64,000 bases of DNA from Rhexocercosporidium sp. MPI-PUGE-AT-0058 (taxonomy: Eukaryota > Ascomycota > Leotiomycetes > Helotiales): assembly GCA_020746875.1 (NCBI GenBank), contig JAGTJL010000003.1, positions 124,001 to 188,000 of the forward strand, given 5' to 3'. Position 1 is the first letter of the stretch. The number at the start of each line of letters is the position of its first letter. Made by a program: the position numbers and the translations under genes. Shown one piece after another: positions 42,105-52,503 of this stretch. Below the pieces are notes generated by a model, which made no database searches, had not been told where the DNA came from, and was given only the letters and a program-made list of their open reading frames with translations.

Positions 42105-43778
42105 CTATGAAGCCACACACTGCGAATAATACTCACTATTCTTGATACACGCCGAACCACTAACACAAGTCCCCGTCCCCGTCCAATCCTTTCCCCCACA
42201 CTGATTCCACAGCCCAATCGCCCCACCGCCTCCATCTGCCGGTGGAGCATTATTACTACCGCCTGAGTCGACGGTGACGGTCGTGGTCTCGGTGAGTGTT
42301 GAGTAGGAGGTCACGGTGTCGTAGGTTGTTACTGTGAAGAGGGAGAGAGTTGTTATTGTGATTGTTTTGCCGGCGTCAGCAGCCGTGATTGTGACTGTGG
42401 TTGGAGGGGAGGTTGAGATGATGGTCAGGGCTGGAGCGGTGGATATTATCGTTGTTGTCAGGCCAGGGAGCGCGGATGCAGTCGATACGGTGGTGAGGGC
42501 TGGGGCTGTGATGGTTACTGTTACGCCGCCTATATTCTGGGTTACTGTTGCGATGGATGCGCAGGAGCTTGTGAAGATTTGTGTTGCTGTTGTGGTGGCA
42601 GTGAAGAATACGAAGGAGGTGTTCCATTTGGTGGCGTAGATTGTTGATATTAATGTTGCTTGAGAGAGAGGAGATGAAGTCGTGATGATTGGGACGAGCG
42701 TACTTGAAGTCGTCGGTACAACGATTGGAGTAAGGACGAATGATGGTTTTGGTGTCGTTGTGGTTGTCGGCACAACAATCGGTGTAAGAACGAATGAAGA
42801 AGAACTCGGTGTCGGCGAAGGTGTTAGGATCGACTTAAGCGTCGTTGGCTCAATCGCTGACGTACTAGGAATCTGAACAGGCGACGTATCGTTCTGACCC
42901 GCCCATATCGCAGGCCCAACGACCGTGTAACTCTTGAAGTTGTTGTAGATGTTGGCCGTGTATCCGGATTCCGTGCCTTTGACGTGACCTGGGATGGCGA
43001 CGAGGGGTCCTGGAGTACCATTCCCACCGCCTGTGACAGAAATCTGGGCGCAGCCGATATAGAATTGAGGAGTGCTGCCGGGGTTGTGGATGGCTAGTTG
43101 TTCGATTCGGAGCAGGTATTCGCCGTTCGGGGTTGCGGGCGGGATGCGATATGTGTAGGTCTCTGTGGGATGATAAGTTGGGCGTATTACACAGGGAACA
43201 GGAGGATACTTACGCCAGAGAGGCCATGTTGGATCTCCACTTCCTTTGAAGACAGGTCCGATTTCGAGGATCTTAAACCAACGCTGTCCGGAACCGTCGT
43301 ATTCTTTCGCTGTACTTGGTGCTTTGGCCATGTACCTAGCGAGAAGTAAGTACACAACCGGAGTGAGTGAAAGTGAGTCGATGTTCTTACATTGAGGTAG
43401 CTCCTTGGTGATATACGGTAATATCCGAGGTGAAGGTGAAAGCACCTCCAGCTTTGACAGCAAGAGTATCCGTTGCATCACCAGACCCGGCCCCAGCATT
43501 ACATCTAGGTTGCGTTAGCATTTGTCTTCGTTAGGGCGTAAAGCTGGATCGTACCTTAAGTCGTTGGAAGTCAAGTCCGTGACAGGAGAATTGTAGTTGT
43601 TGTTCTTCCTGACATAAGTGTACGTGGGGTATTTTGTTCCACCATAAGTCAGTTGCCAGAATATATCTAAGTTCATTAGCGGTGTCCGGGGATTTGCTAT
43701 GGTTTACTTGCAGTGAGCAGAGACTTGACTGAACAAGACGTACAACACCACCAGAAGAGATGTGAATGACTTCATCAT
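42105..43778 (-). CDS. AA9 lytic polysaccharide monooxygenase with CBM1
   Basis: Five minus-strand exons, 43778-43712, 43666-43555, 43504-43391, 43335-43214 and 43162-42105, give 490 residues. The first intron (45 bp) must use a GC donor (GCAAGT) to give [13 protein letters not shown]; the others are GT-AG (50, 55 and 51 bp). A 21-residue signal peptide ends at VSA, leaving His22 as the copper histidine-brace N-terminus. The second His is His92 in [11 protein letters not shown], and [11 protein letters not shown] carries the axial Tyr region. A Thr/Ser/Pro-rich linker (about residues 255-450) contains a duplicated [11 protein letters not shown] block. The C-terminal CBM1 shows WNQCGG...CVSGSAC...YYSQC. 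AA9 enzymes oxidatively cleave cellulose chains, aided by CBM1 binding. Secreted. Confidence 0.93.
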
Positions 43779-44843
43779 ATCTCAATACCAGAATTGGCGG
43801 GAGGGAGGCTGAAGAGAAGGCTGGGAAGGCTGAACCCTGGCGTAAACTGAAAAAGACACGAGAGCAGCAGAATATTCCCCCTCATATATGCCATATCTTG
43901 GCCAGTGACAGCATCATGTACTACTCGCTTTCAACCCATCTACTCTATTTTATTCTACCCCCATCACCAACGTTAGTGCTCTACACACTCTATCGCGGGC
44001 CGAAGGTTTCTGGCTTTCCATTCGTCCTCCCAGATGGCGATTCGTAGAAACAAGCGCAAACAAGAGCAAGGAAGTCAAATGACACGGGATATAGATGAAG
44101 GTGTTGATGAGCTGCTGTTCCGAGATAGTAGAGGCAGCAATGTGGGTACCGTATAGACCAGACGAATACACTATCGCCTCGTCTGATTTAGGAATGTGGG
44201 GATGGAGATGTCGGTCGGATACCGTCTCGGGTAATGAAGGGGTGGAATCAGGCGTGGAGGTGTCGAGACGCAAGGTCTGGAGACGTCTATAATGTGGCGA
44301 TACCCTCAGTTTCGGGAGGAAATCGAACTTGGATTGAGAGGAGACGGGACGAAGTGGTGGCGTGATTGGACTCGCAATGAGATGATCAGATGAGAAATTC
44401 ATTGGAAAGCGTAAAGGCAATATGACGATAACAGAATGAGGTCAAAACAAACAAGCGGGGTGGCCAGCCGGGCCGTGCTACTTAATTTGGATGAATGTGG
44501 TTAGACAACCTCAAGATCAGCCAGAACGTTGGAGATCATATATGCTTCTGCTATCACTTGGCAGAATGGAAGAAGCATGAAACATTTTCGGATGTAGCAG
44601 GTTTTGTGTTAGAATTGGATATCCAGACATGTGCCACTTTAACGCATTCTCCTTTGGGCACGGTGAAACAATTCAAGGTGCTGTGAGACAGAAATATAAA
44701 TCTAAGGGCAAAAGTAGACACAGACTTCGGATGATGTTGAGCTACCACTCATCGTTGCATCCATCAAGCAAGATCAACAGACGTGAATTTGCTGCAGCAG
44801 CGAAGCGTGACGAGCAAATGATGTTCAAGTAGATCGGCTGGCA
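43779..44843. other. region upstream of AA9
   Basis: About 1.07 kb, likely holding the AA9 promoter. A minus-strand ATG frame near 43950-44420 (Ser/Leu/Pro-rich) shows no family features and was not called. No repeat was found. Confidence 0.5.
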
Positions 44844-45795
44844 TCACAACCAATTCTTATTCCCCCAATGGCTCAAAAACTTGCCAGTATCCTCTATACT
44901 CAAGTTCTCAATGACCTTCATTTGATGCTCCACTCTCCAAAGATAACATCAGCCCTGTCCAGTTTGAGTACGCATTGTTGAAAGTCCCAAGTAAAGTCGA
45001 GAAGAATTCCATGTCTGCTGTAGAGGCTGCAGTCCGATACAAATTAGAATCAAAGTTGTTCTTAGTCTCAATGAAGTGTTGGTGATCATCCGTGGAGAGT
45101 CTGCTGTCGCCACGACACGCGGGGACAATGCCAATACTTTGACATCTTGCGACTTCAGCTCAGTTGCAAACTTAGTAACGACAATGTTCAGTGCTGCTTT
45201 CATCACACACATCGTAAATTGGTACGGAATGCTGTGTGCTACTACGAACTCTGGGTCTGCTCCACCAGTCGAGATGACTACTATTTTCTTTGTCGTCCCC
45301 TTTAGGATGAGGGGCAGGAAAGAGTCGATGGAATTGACTACTCTAATGATGTTGACTTCAAGACTTGCATGCATATCTTTGTGGAGTAACTCGGACTGAG
45401 AGGCAAACCCTGGAGGTGTGATTTTGAGCGTCTCTTTCATGGTGGTATACCCATTGACGATGATGACGTCCAGTGCTTCATCGGGGAGAATTCATACAGC
45501 AGTTGAGGTGGGGGTTGTAAGAGATTTGTGATTTGACATATCACCATGCAGAATATGGATGTTGGAGATGCCTTCTTTGGCAAGACGTTCCTCACAGCAT
45601 CCAGTGTCCGCACAAAACCTATGACTGTGTTGTTGGCATCTTTACTCCACTACTGGAGCGATGCGAACTCGCATCGAGACATGCTAACCTTGCTCTGGGA
45701 GTATATTCGAGTTGAAGTAAAAAAGAATAAAGAACGAAAAAAGAAATACATGCCCCAAGGCCGCGGGAGACGTCGACAATCACGAATGATGGCAT
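44844..45795 (-). pseudogene. short-chain dehydrogenase/reductase pseudogene
   Basis: Pieces of one SDR lie on the minus strand in different frames. At 45795 MPSFVIVDVSRGLGA resembles the Rossmann TGxxxGxG start (the first Gly of TG is missing). A middle segment reads ERLAKEGISNIHILHGDM, the core block NIIRVVNSIDSFLPLILKG with VVISTGGADPEF follows, and a terminal block VIENLSIEDTGKFLSHWGNK ends at TGA 44844-44846. Between blocks the frame is lost: one base short near 45600 (LDAV/EERLA), another shift after LSPRVVATA, and a two-base shortfall near 44945 (LES/VEHQMKV). The catalytic YxxxK is degraded (PYQFTMCVMKAA, where S/T-Y-K context is altered). The gene was probably of the large fungal SDR group and is now dead, unless sequence errors explain all shifts. 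Confidence 0.75.
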
Positions 45796-47044
45796 TGAAT
45801 GTTTTCTTCGAAGTAAAGTATCAAAGGTGAAGTCTAACAGAAAAACACACAAGCCGCGGCCTTGATACTTGGATCTTGTAAGTGGCGAGGATATTTAGCC
45901 TACGGCGAGCGATCATCGTGTATGAGATACGACGTACGCCAGAATATAGTGCGGATCAAGTGAAAGACGAAAGCATTATCATCGATCTTTGAAGTTCCAT
46001 CGCCAACGTTTGGTGAGCAATGAGAAGAAGTCTCGGTAGAAAACAACTCTGAACCCGAGCCATCGGGAAGGATATCACCTGGATGTGAAGCACGACGTTT
46101 TCTGCATCTAACCATCTGCATCCGGCATAGTAGAGTTCGTACGAAACACAAAAGGAGAGCAGGACGGAACTGAATTGCAAGGAGGGCTCTTCAAACAAGA
46201 AAGTCATTACCGTGGCAGGGTTGAGATGATTTGTATCCAAGGTTGGGATACCAGATTGAAATTCCGAACTGGAATTTTCGGAATTGAACTCTGGTCCTAA
46301 GCTTAGAGACGTCAAGCAGCTTAGTCTTAAACCCAGAAACCGAATCGAATCAATGAGCTTGTAAGGGACCATGTTGTCTCCTGTTGCAATGCTGCTAGTA
46401 TCATCAACATCCATGACTTTTTTTTCGAAGATTCATGTATTGAACAAGGCTCCCAGTACACGAGTTCTGGTCGTTTGGCTTTCATTACTGTCTTCCTAGC
46501 TTAGGGAGAAGCCCAGGATATAGTGGTATTCAATGGGCTAGGAATAGCTTGCACAGGTGTCCAAGAATACATTTGAATACCGCGATGGCATTGACTTGAG
46601 ACGGTCCACATTCAGAGACCGGATTGCATTATGACGGGAGTCGTTGATGTCCGGTATTGTTGACGCGTCGCCTTCAAGTAGGTATCCATATACTTTGTGT
46701 CTTGGAGAGCATGAAGAACAAAGTCCCGTCTCTCCAAAGAATGCAAGTGTGGACGGATTGACATATCCAGCTTGAACCCGACTTCCCGAAGGCCGTTTCA
46801 TCCATCCACCCCCTCGCGGAATCAATGCCGCAGTTTTCCGCACCCCGGATTTCTTGACCCGAGTTAGTGTGGGGTAGCTTCCGCCATTTCCTCCCTTGAT
46901 GAGTGAGTACCTATGTATTATCAGCATCAGCACCGGCAAGGCAGTGAATGAATAAAAAGCTATCGGCTTCTTTGATGGCCTTCGTATAGTTTCTGTCCGT
47001 CGCCTGCATCATCTTGCAAGAAACATTCGAACACAACCGCAACT
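45796..47044. other. intergenic region upstream of HGD
   Basis: About 1.25 kb between the SDR pseudogene (minus) and homogentisate dioxygenase (plus). A minus-strand ATG frame at 45956-46414 (152 codons) and another frame at 46538-46939 have no recognisable motifs. The HGD promoter must lie at the right end. Confidence 0.5.
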
Positions 47045-48556
47045 ATGCCTGTCACAAAGTTCAGCACCCCAGAGAAATACAAGTACCAGAATGGCTTCAA
47101 CTCTTACCACGAGTAAGATATCTCCGGAATTTCCACTGGCGAGCTGTTTTAAAATATATGCAGATCCGAAGCAGTGGTTGGAGCTCTTCCCATAGGAGCT
47201 AACTCTCCCCAAAAACCTCCCTATGGTCTCTACGCCGAGAAGCTGTCTGGTACAGCATTCACAGCACCCCGCCACGAGAACCAACAGTCATGGCTGTACC
47301 GAATCCTCCCCTCCGCCGCGCACTCTCCCTTCAATGCCCGCGAAGCCTCCACATACAACACGAATCCCGAAGGAGACAAGCTACATCAAATCCCGAACCA
47401 GCTGCGGTGGGATCCGTTTGACCTCGATGAGACGGTGGATTGGGTACACAGTCTGAAATTGGTTGCTGGGGCGGGAGACCCTACTATTAAGACGGGATTG
47501 GGAATCTTCATATTCGCAGCTGGGAAGAGCATGGACAAGAATTCTGCCTTTTACTCTGCTGATGGAGACTTCTTGATCGTGCTTCAGCATGGAGTATTGG
47601 ATATTCAAACCGAGCTGGGCAGAATCCTCGTTCGTCCAAATGAGATCTGTGTTATCCCGAGGGGAATCAGATACAGAGTTGAACTGCCAGAAGGGCCAGT
47701 ACGAGGATACATCTTGGAGTTGTACCAGGGGCATTTCCAACTTCCAGAGCTCGGCCCCATTGGATCCAATTGTCTGGCCAATGCTAGGGATTTTCAAGCT
47801 CCAGTTGCAGCGTACGAAGAGGGAACAATGGACACATACACCATTCTCTCGAAGTTCAATGGCCATCTCTTCGCTGCTAAGCAAAACCATACTCCTTACG
47901 ATGTTGTAGCTTGGCATGGTCTCTATTATCCATACAAGTACGATCTTGGTCGCTTCAATACCATAGGCAGCATTTCCTTCGACCATCCCGATCCTAGTAT
48001 CTTCACCGTTCTCTCTGCTCCTTCAGACCATGTTGGCACAGCCGTAGCCGACTTCGTAATATTCCCTCCACGTTGGCTCGTGGGCGAAGATACATTCCGT
48101 CCGCCCTGGTATCATCGCAACACGATGTCCGAATTTATGGGCTTGATCGGAGGTGAATACGATGCCAAAACAGGAGGGGGCTTCCAACCTGCTGGAGCAA
48201 GCCTGCACAATGTGATGAGTGCTCATGGACCTGACGCTGGTACGCACGAGAAAGCTTCAGGGGCAGAACTGAAACCGATGAAGGTCGGAGAGGGAAGTAT
48301 GGCATTTATGTTTGAGAGCTGCTTTATGGTTGGGGTGACGGAGTGGGGATTGAAGACCTGTAGGAAGGTGCAGGGGGATTATAATGAGGAGAGTTGGACG
48401 CCGTTGAAGCCGCATTTCAAGATTCCCGAGGGAGTGAAGAAGGTGAGTAATCGTGCTGATGGAAGTTTGGAGGGTGTGCTGGATATTGGGCAGAGCGTTG
48501 ATGGGAAGGGAGCGAAAGGCGAGATGGATGAGAAGCAGTTGCCGCACTACACCTAA
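47045..48556 (+). CDS. homogentisate 1,2-dioxygenase
   Basis: Two exons, 47045-47112 and 47164-48556, joined by a 51-bp intron (GTAAGA...TGCAG), give 486 residues. The first exon is short and encodes [19 protein letters not shown], the conserved opening of the family; the join gives [14 protein letters not shown]. The enzyme opens the ring of homogentisate to maleylacetoacetate in tyrosine and phenylalanine breakdown. Family marks are GNSFxSEA-like [58 protein letters not shown] and [27 protein letters not shown], which includes the iron ligands His and Glu. The C-terminal [14 protein letters not shown] [10 protein letters not shown] is also present. Length is slightly longer than the usual 440-460 because of a polar C-terminal tail. 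Confidence 0.95.
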
Positions 48557-50168
48557 TTGATCAATTTGGACTTCTCCGAATGCTCGAGGAAGGATTGACA
48601 ATAAAATCTTGGATCGCGCTTCAAGACTTCTTTTGTTTTGGCTTTAACGAAATTCAAACTGAAAATGAAGAGAAACAAACAAATGACTAGGATGAAAGCA
48701 GGAATAATAGAGCAAGAATAAGAGAATTTTTACAGAACAGGCCGCCCCTCCCGGCCGTTCAAACAGAATAGAATGGGCTCTTGACAGGATAGAAGCCCGT
48801 GGTTGAGAGAAACCGTTCACTCGAACGATCTGACGATGCTGTGCATAGTCAGTAATCTTCACGATTTTCGAAATAAAACAAAAACAAACCAACCTCGGGC
48901 ACTCCAAACACAGCCCTAGCACGACTCCTCGTGATGTCGCGAACAAGCTGAAGAAGTGGATACGGCACCGTCGGGCACTAGCCCCCCCTGGCCCACGCGC
49001 GATCCCCAGCCGGCATGGGTTCCGCAGCCCGAAAATACCTCGTTGCTATGGATACATGGTGATCCCGTTTGCTGTAGGACCAGGTCTTGGGTTTTGAGTG
49101 AACCTCGGCGGTGTGGTGTCCAGTACTTGTGATGAACGACTAAGAATTACATTTGATACTGATTGTGAAAAGACAAACTCTCGCATTTAGGAGAAGATAG
49201 TCCATGATTCCGGACTCCGACGAGGGAAAGACGGGAATGGAGAGGTTGGGCTAGGCTGTGGAGACATGTGAAGAAGAAGAAAAAAAGGGCAACGGGGCTG
49301 GAGAACAGCAGAACAGGAGACGTGCATAACTTCACTGTCCAATAATTGTGTTCCACGAGCGACATTATGCAGCCGCGAACATGGGAGATCCTGAGTGCGT
49401 CGTCAGGCTGAGCTGAAATTTCCCAATGAGCTCTCCACAGAAGGGGGGCTTGCAGGAAATCGTGAGGCTGTTTGGCTGCGTGTTTGATGCGGGTGCTGCA
49501 TGTTGACTGCATATTGACTTGGATTGTGGATGGAGAGGCTGGTGAGTTGACTGGCGAGTGGAAGATCTTGCTGGTAGGTAAATGCAGAGATGCATACTTC
49601 TCCTGCACACTATTCCGAAATGCACTGTACTGTGACTGACAGACGGTAAGAAGCATTTTGGGGAGGTTGCTTAGCTGTTGAGCTCGTGAAGATGAAGCTC
49701 CCGAGATGGGAAAGGGGAAAGTGATTTTTGACATGACATCTAGATCTAATTCTCACCACCAACTGGGAATAAGAGACAGATCTCAAGTCTAGGCTTTGAC
49801 TACTGCGAGTAATGGAAGGTTCCCCGCCGTTCGTAGATAGATTTACATGAGACAAATTGCACAGAAGCACGGGAAAAGATAATCAGTGAAACGACTGAGA
49901 GTCTGATGAAGCTCTGAAGCTCAAACCTCTATCCCCGCACGAGTAAACTCCGAGCCGTCTGATTGGATAGATGCGATGCAGAGAAGACACCGTATCCCTC
50001 CATAGAGAGCTCATCGCGCATGCTGAAGTGTAACAACCACTTGAAAAGACTTTGATGTTGTCCAATTATCAAGTTGATAATTCGTGATGATGCATCCATC
50101 ATGGCTGGCCAGCCACCCCTGCGGAAGCTCTGCCGTTGCGCACCCACATGTTTAGATGCCGCCCGATG
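48557..50168. other. intergenic region
   Basis: About 1.6 kb. An ATG-initiated minus-strand frame at 49147-49734 (195 codons) opens with a plausible helical stretch but ends in a low-complexity Phe run and has no family features. The right end leads into the HEX-1 promoter. No RNA gene or repeat was seen. Confidence 0.5.
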
Positions 50169-51762
50169 CAGAGAAGACAACGACATTTGGCAGCCCCGCT
50201 TATCTCCAATAAAGATCCTATCGTAATTACTTTCGACAGAGTCTTCCACCTGATTCATCCAATCACGTTATTACTCTGCGGAAAAGGACGTTCACTCCGT
50301 CGAAATCGAGCTTGAGCTTGGACCAGCCTTCCACTTTCCTTTCGGCTCGTTGCAGACTAGCTCAGACGTTGACCCCTGGCTAGCCCCACCAATTAGCGCG
50401 TAAACAAGAAAGTCAACACCGCCCGCTTATTTCACAACAGAACCCTTGCGCTCAAAAAGCAGAGACCTTCCATTCCTCCACATCTCTCAAACCATCTTCC
50501 TTTCCCACATTCCAATCAACCTCACACCTCACATCTACACCCTCCTCACCTTTCTCCCAAATCCATTCATCATCCCATCCATCGAAAGAACAGTGTCAAG
50601 AAGCGTCGCATACGCTTTCTTTCCCTTCTTTCACCAAGAAGCAAGAGACCCCTTCTTGTCTTCCTTTCGCGCACGTCGAAAGGCATTCGAGAAGAGTTCT
50701 CGCCTTATAGGTCGTCAACCTGGACTTTGACGCCCGCGTCCCGATCCCCTTCAGCGTCTTTCCATCGTCGTACCGGAGCGACGACGTAGTAACAACCACC
50801 CAGACTCACGTCGAGGGTGAAATCAACCTACCAGCACAAGAGCAGCGCGTCGGACGGGAAGGTCAATCCTCTTTCTCAGCCCATCTCCCTCCCCGCAACG
50901 AGCAGTTCCAGGAAGAGATCCATATCACTCGCGAAGAGGAACATCACCACCGTCCGAGCCGCAGGGAAGATATCTACATCCGCGAGGAGAGCAGGTCAGT
51001 CATTTATTCAGCAGGGCATCTGTTCGATTTATCCCTTTCTTCATCTGCCATGTTGTTATGTTTTGTGTTTGTTGTTCGTGCATCTGGGCAGCGGATCCCT
51101 TCCGGTGCAGCAGCCACTCCAGCTCTACAACGAGGAGATCCACCTGCCCTCGTGTCCTGTCTATTGGAATTGGTCAAATTGCTAGTCCAAGCGCCCGATC
51201 TACATTGGCCCTAGTCGTTGATTTGTCTTTCTTTATTTATTTCTCAACGCCTCTTTTCTCTCCAGTTTGTTGACACAGTAACCCTTCACCGACATCTTCT
51301 TCGATCATCCTTCTAACATCTTCTCATCTTCAGACCATCCAAGCACACCTCAACCCATATCGACGTCGAGCTTCCCCACCTCCGCAGACATCATCATCAT
51401 CATCACGATACCACAGTCCACATCGAAGGTCCTCAACGCCGCCGATACCAAGGTACTCAGATCGACGTCGCCGAGCGTGAATACCGTTCCCGTTTCCAAC
51501 CAAGCTACCGCGAAGAGACCCGCTTCGAGGCTACCGTAGACCCTCCCAGCTTCCAGCCTTCCTACCGAGAGGAAGTTCGTGTCAGCGGTACCACTGTTGA
51601 CCCCCACGCGTGCAAGGCACACAAAGAGAACAGGTCCGCTTCACCGAAGAGACCGTCGACCCTCCTCGCTCCCAAGCTCCACACTCCCAAGCTCAACGCT
51701 CCCACATTCACGTTTCCGAAGAGACCGTAGACCCTCCCCGTTTCACCCGCAAATCAAGCAAG
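50169..51762 (+). promoter_or_regulatory. HEX-1 upstream region and long ATG-free leader
   Basis: From 50169 to the HEX-1 ATG at 51763 there are only two ATG triplets (51050 and 51058), and both fall in a predicted intron. The tract 50455-50580 is C/T/A-rich, typical of leaders of strongly expressed fungal genes, so transcription probably starts near 50420-50460. A splice acceptor CCTTATAG ends at 50710. A second intron, 50995-51333 (GTCAGT...CTAACATC...CTTCAG), is well formed. Loss of ATG over this length indicates that scanning ribosomes pass through the spliced leader. Confidence 0.65.
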
Positions 51763-51784
51763 ATGGGTTACTACGATGAAGATG
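50711..51784 (+). other. candidate exons of an N-terminally extended HEX-1 isoform
   Basis: Two blocks read as protein. Exon 50711-50994 encodes LDFDARVPIPFSVFPSSYRS early on and ends EDIYIREESR. It joins in phase (AG + A) to 51334 onward, which encodes THIDVELPHLRRHHHHHHD, REYRSRFQPSYREETRFEAT and repeats of EETVDPP type. Near 51600 the frame shifts by one: a run of five C would need six to continue. A 59-bp intron at 51575-51633 with a weak GTTCGT donor would instead join PSYREE to VRFTEETVDPP in phase. From 51634 the frame runs straight into MGYYDEDG. No ATG opens this extension; CTG at 50720-50722 has A at -3 and G at +4. Fungal hex-1 genes are known to make N-terminal variants by alternative splicing, so a longer isoform is plausible. 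Confidence 0.5.
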
Positions 51785-52503
51785 GTAAGTCAATCTCTCT
51801 GTCGCCACATCCCTAACCTAAACATCCACCAGGTCACTACCACTCCATCAGACACGGGCTTCACAAGGCTGCTGACCGTGTCCTGGGACGTCACCACCAT
51901 CATCATCATTCTCACAACCATGTTGATCGGGAAGAGATTGACATTACCATAGGAGGAAGCCGTGCCGGCTCTGCTCCTTTGCCAGCTACCGCCCCCGAGC
52001 CAGCATACACTCCAAACACCGTCACCATCCCCTGCCACCACATCCGTCTTGGTGATCTTTTGATCCTCCAGGGTCGCCCTTGCCAAGTCATCCGCATCAC
52101 CACTTCCTCTGCCACCGGCCAGCACAGATACTTGGGTGTTGACCTCTTCACCAAGCAATTGCATGAGGAGTCCTCGTTCATCTCCAACCCAAGCCCAAGT
52201 GTTGTCGTCCAGACCATGCTCGGTCCCGTCTTCAAGCAATACCGCGTTCTTGACCTCCAAGACGGAAATGGTAAGCTCTCTCAATCCTTCCCTCTCATCA
52301 TCTGCTAACCATTTGCAGTTGTTGCCATGACCGAGACTGGTGATGTCAAGCAAGCCCTCCCCGTCATCGATCAATCCAGCCTCTGGTCCCGTCTCACCGA
52401 GGCCTTCGAGACTGGTCGTGGCAGCGTCCGTGTCCTCGTCATCAGCGATCACGGTCGTGAGCTCGCAGTCGACATGAAGACCATCCACGGTTCCCGTCTG
52501 TAA
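51763..52503 (+). CDS. hex1: Woronin body major protein HEX-1
   Basis: Three exons, 51763-51784, 51833-52270 and 52319-52503, with two 48-bp introns, give 214 residues. The start is MGYYDEDG, as in Neurospora HEX-1. HEX-1 self-assembles into the dense crystalline core of Woronin bodies, which plug septal pores after injury. The eIF5A-like core is clear: PCHHIRLGDLLILQGRPCQV, RITTSSATGQHRYLGVDLFT, PVFKQYRVLDLQDGN and VVAMTETGDVKQALPV. The C-terminus SRL is a PTS1 for peroxisomal import. Residues 20-55 hold a His-rich run and a Gly/Ala/Pro linker that make this form about 40 residues longer than the Neurospora protein. A coding-like upstream region suggests a longer isoform. The gene is diagnostic for Pezizomycotina. 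Confidence 0.96.

Noticed and set aside
45956..46414. Minus-strand ATG frame of 152 codons
   Set aside because: No recognisable motif and an ordinary length for a chance frame; kept only as intergenic.
46538..46939. Minus-strand frame of 133 codons upstream of HGD
   Set aside because: Opens with TTG rather than ATG and shows no family features.
49147..49734. Minus-strand ATG frame of 195 codons
   Set aside because: The C-terminal half is low-complexity with a Phe run and Ser/Leu bias; no motifs and no splice logic support a gene.
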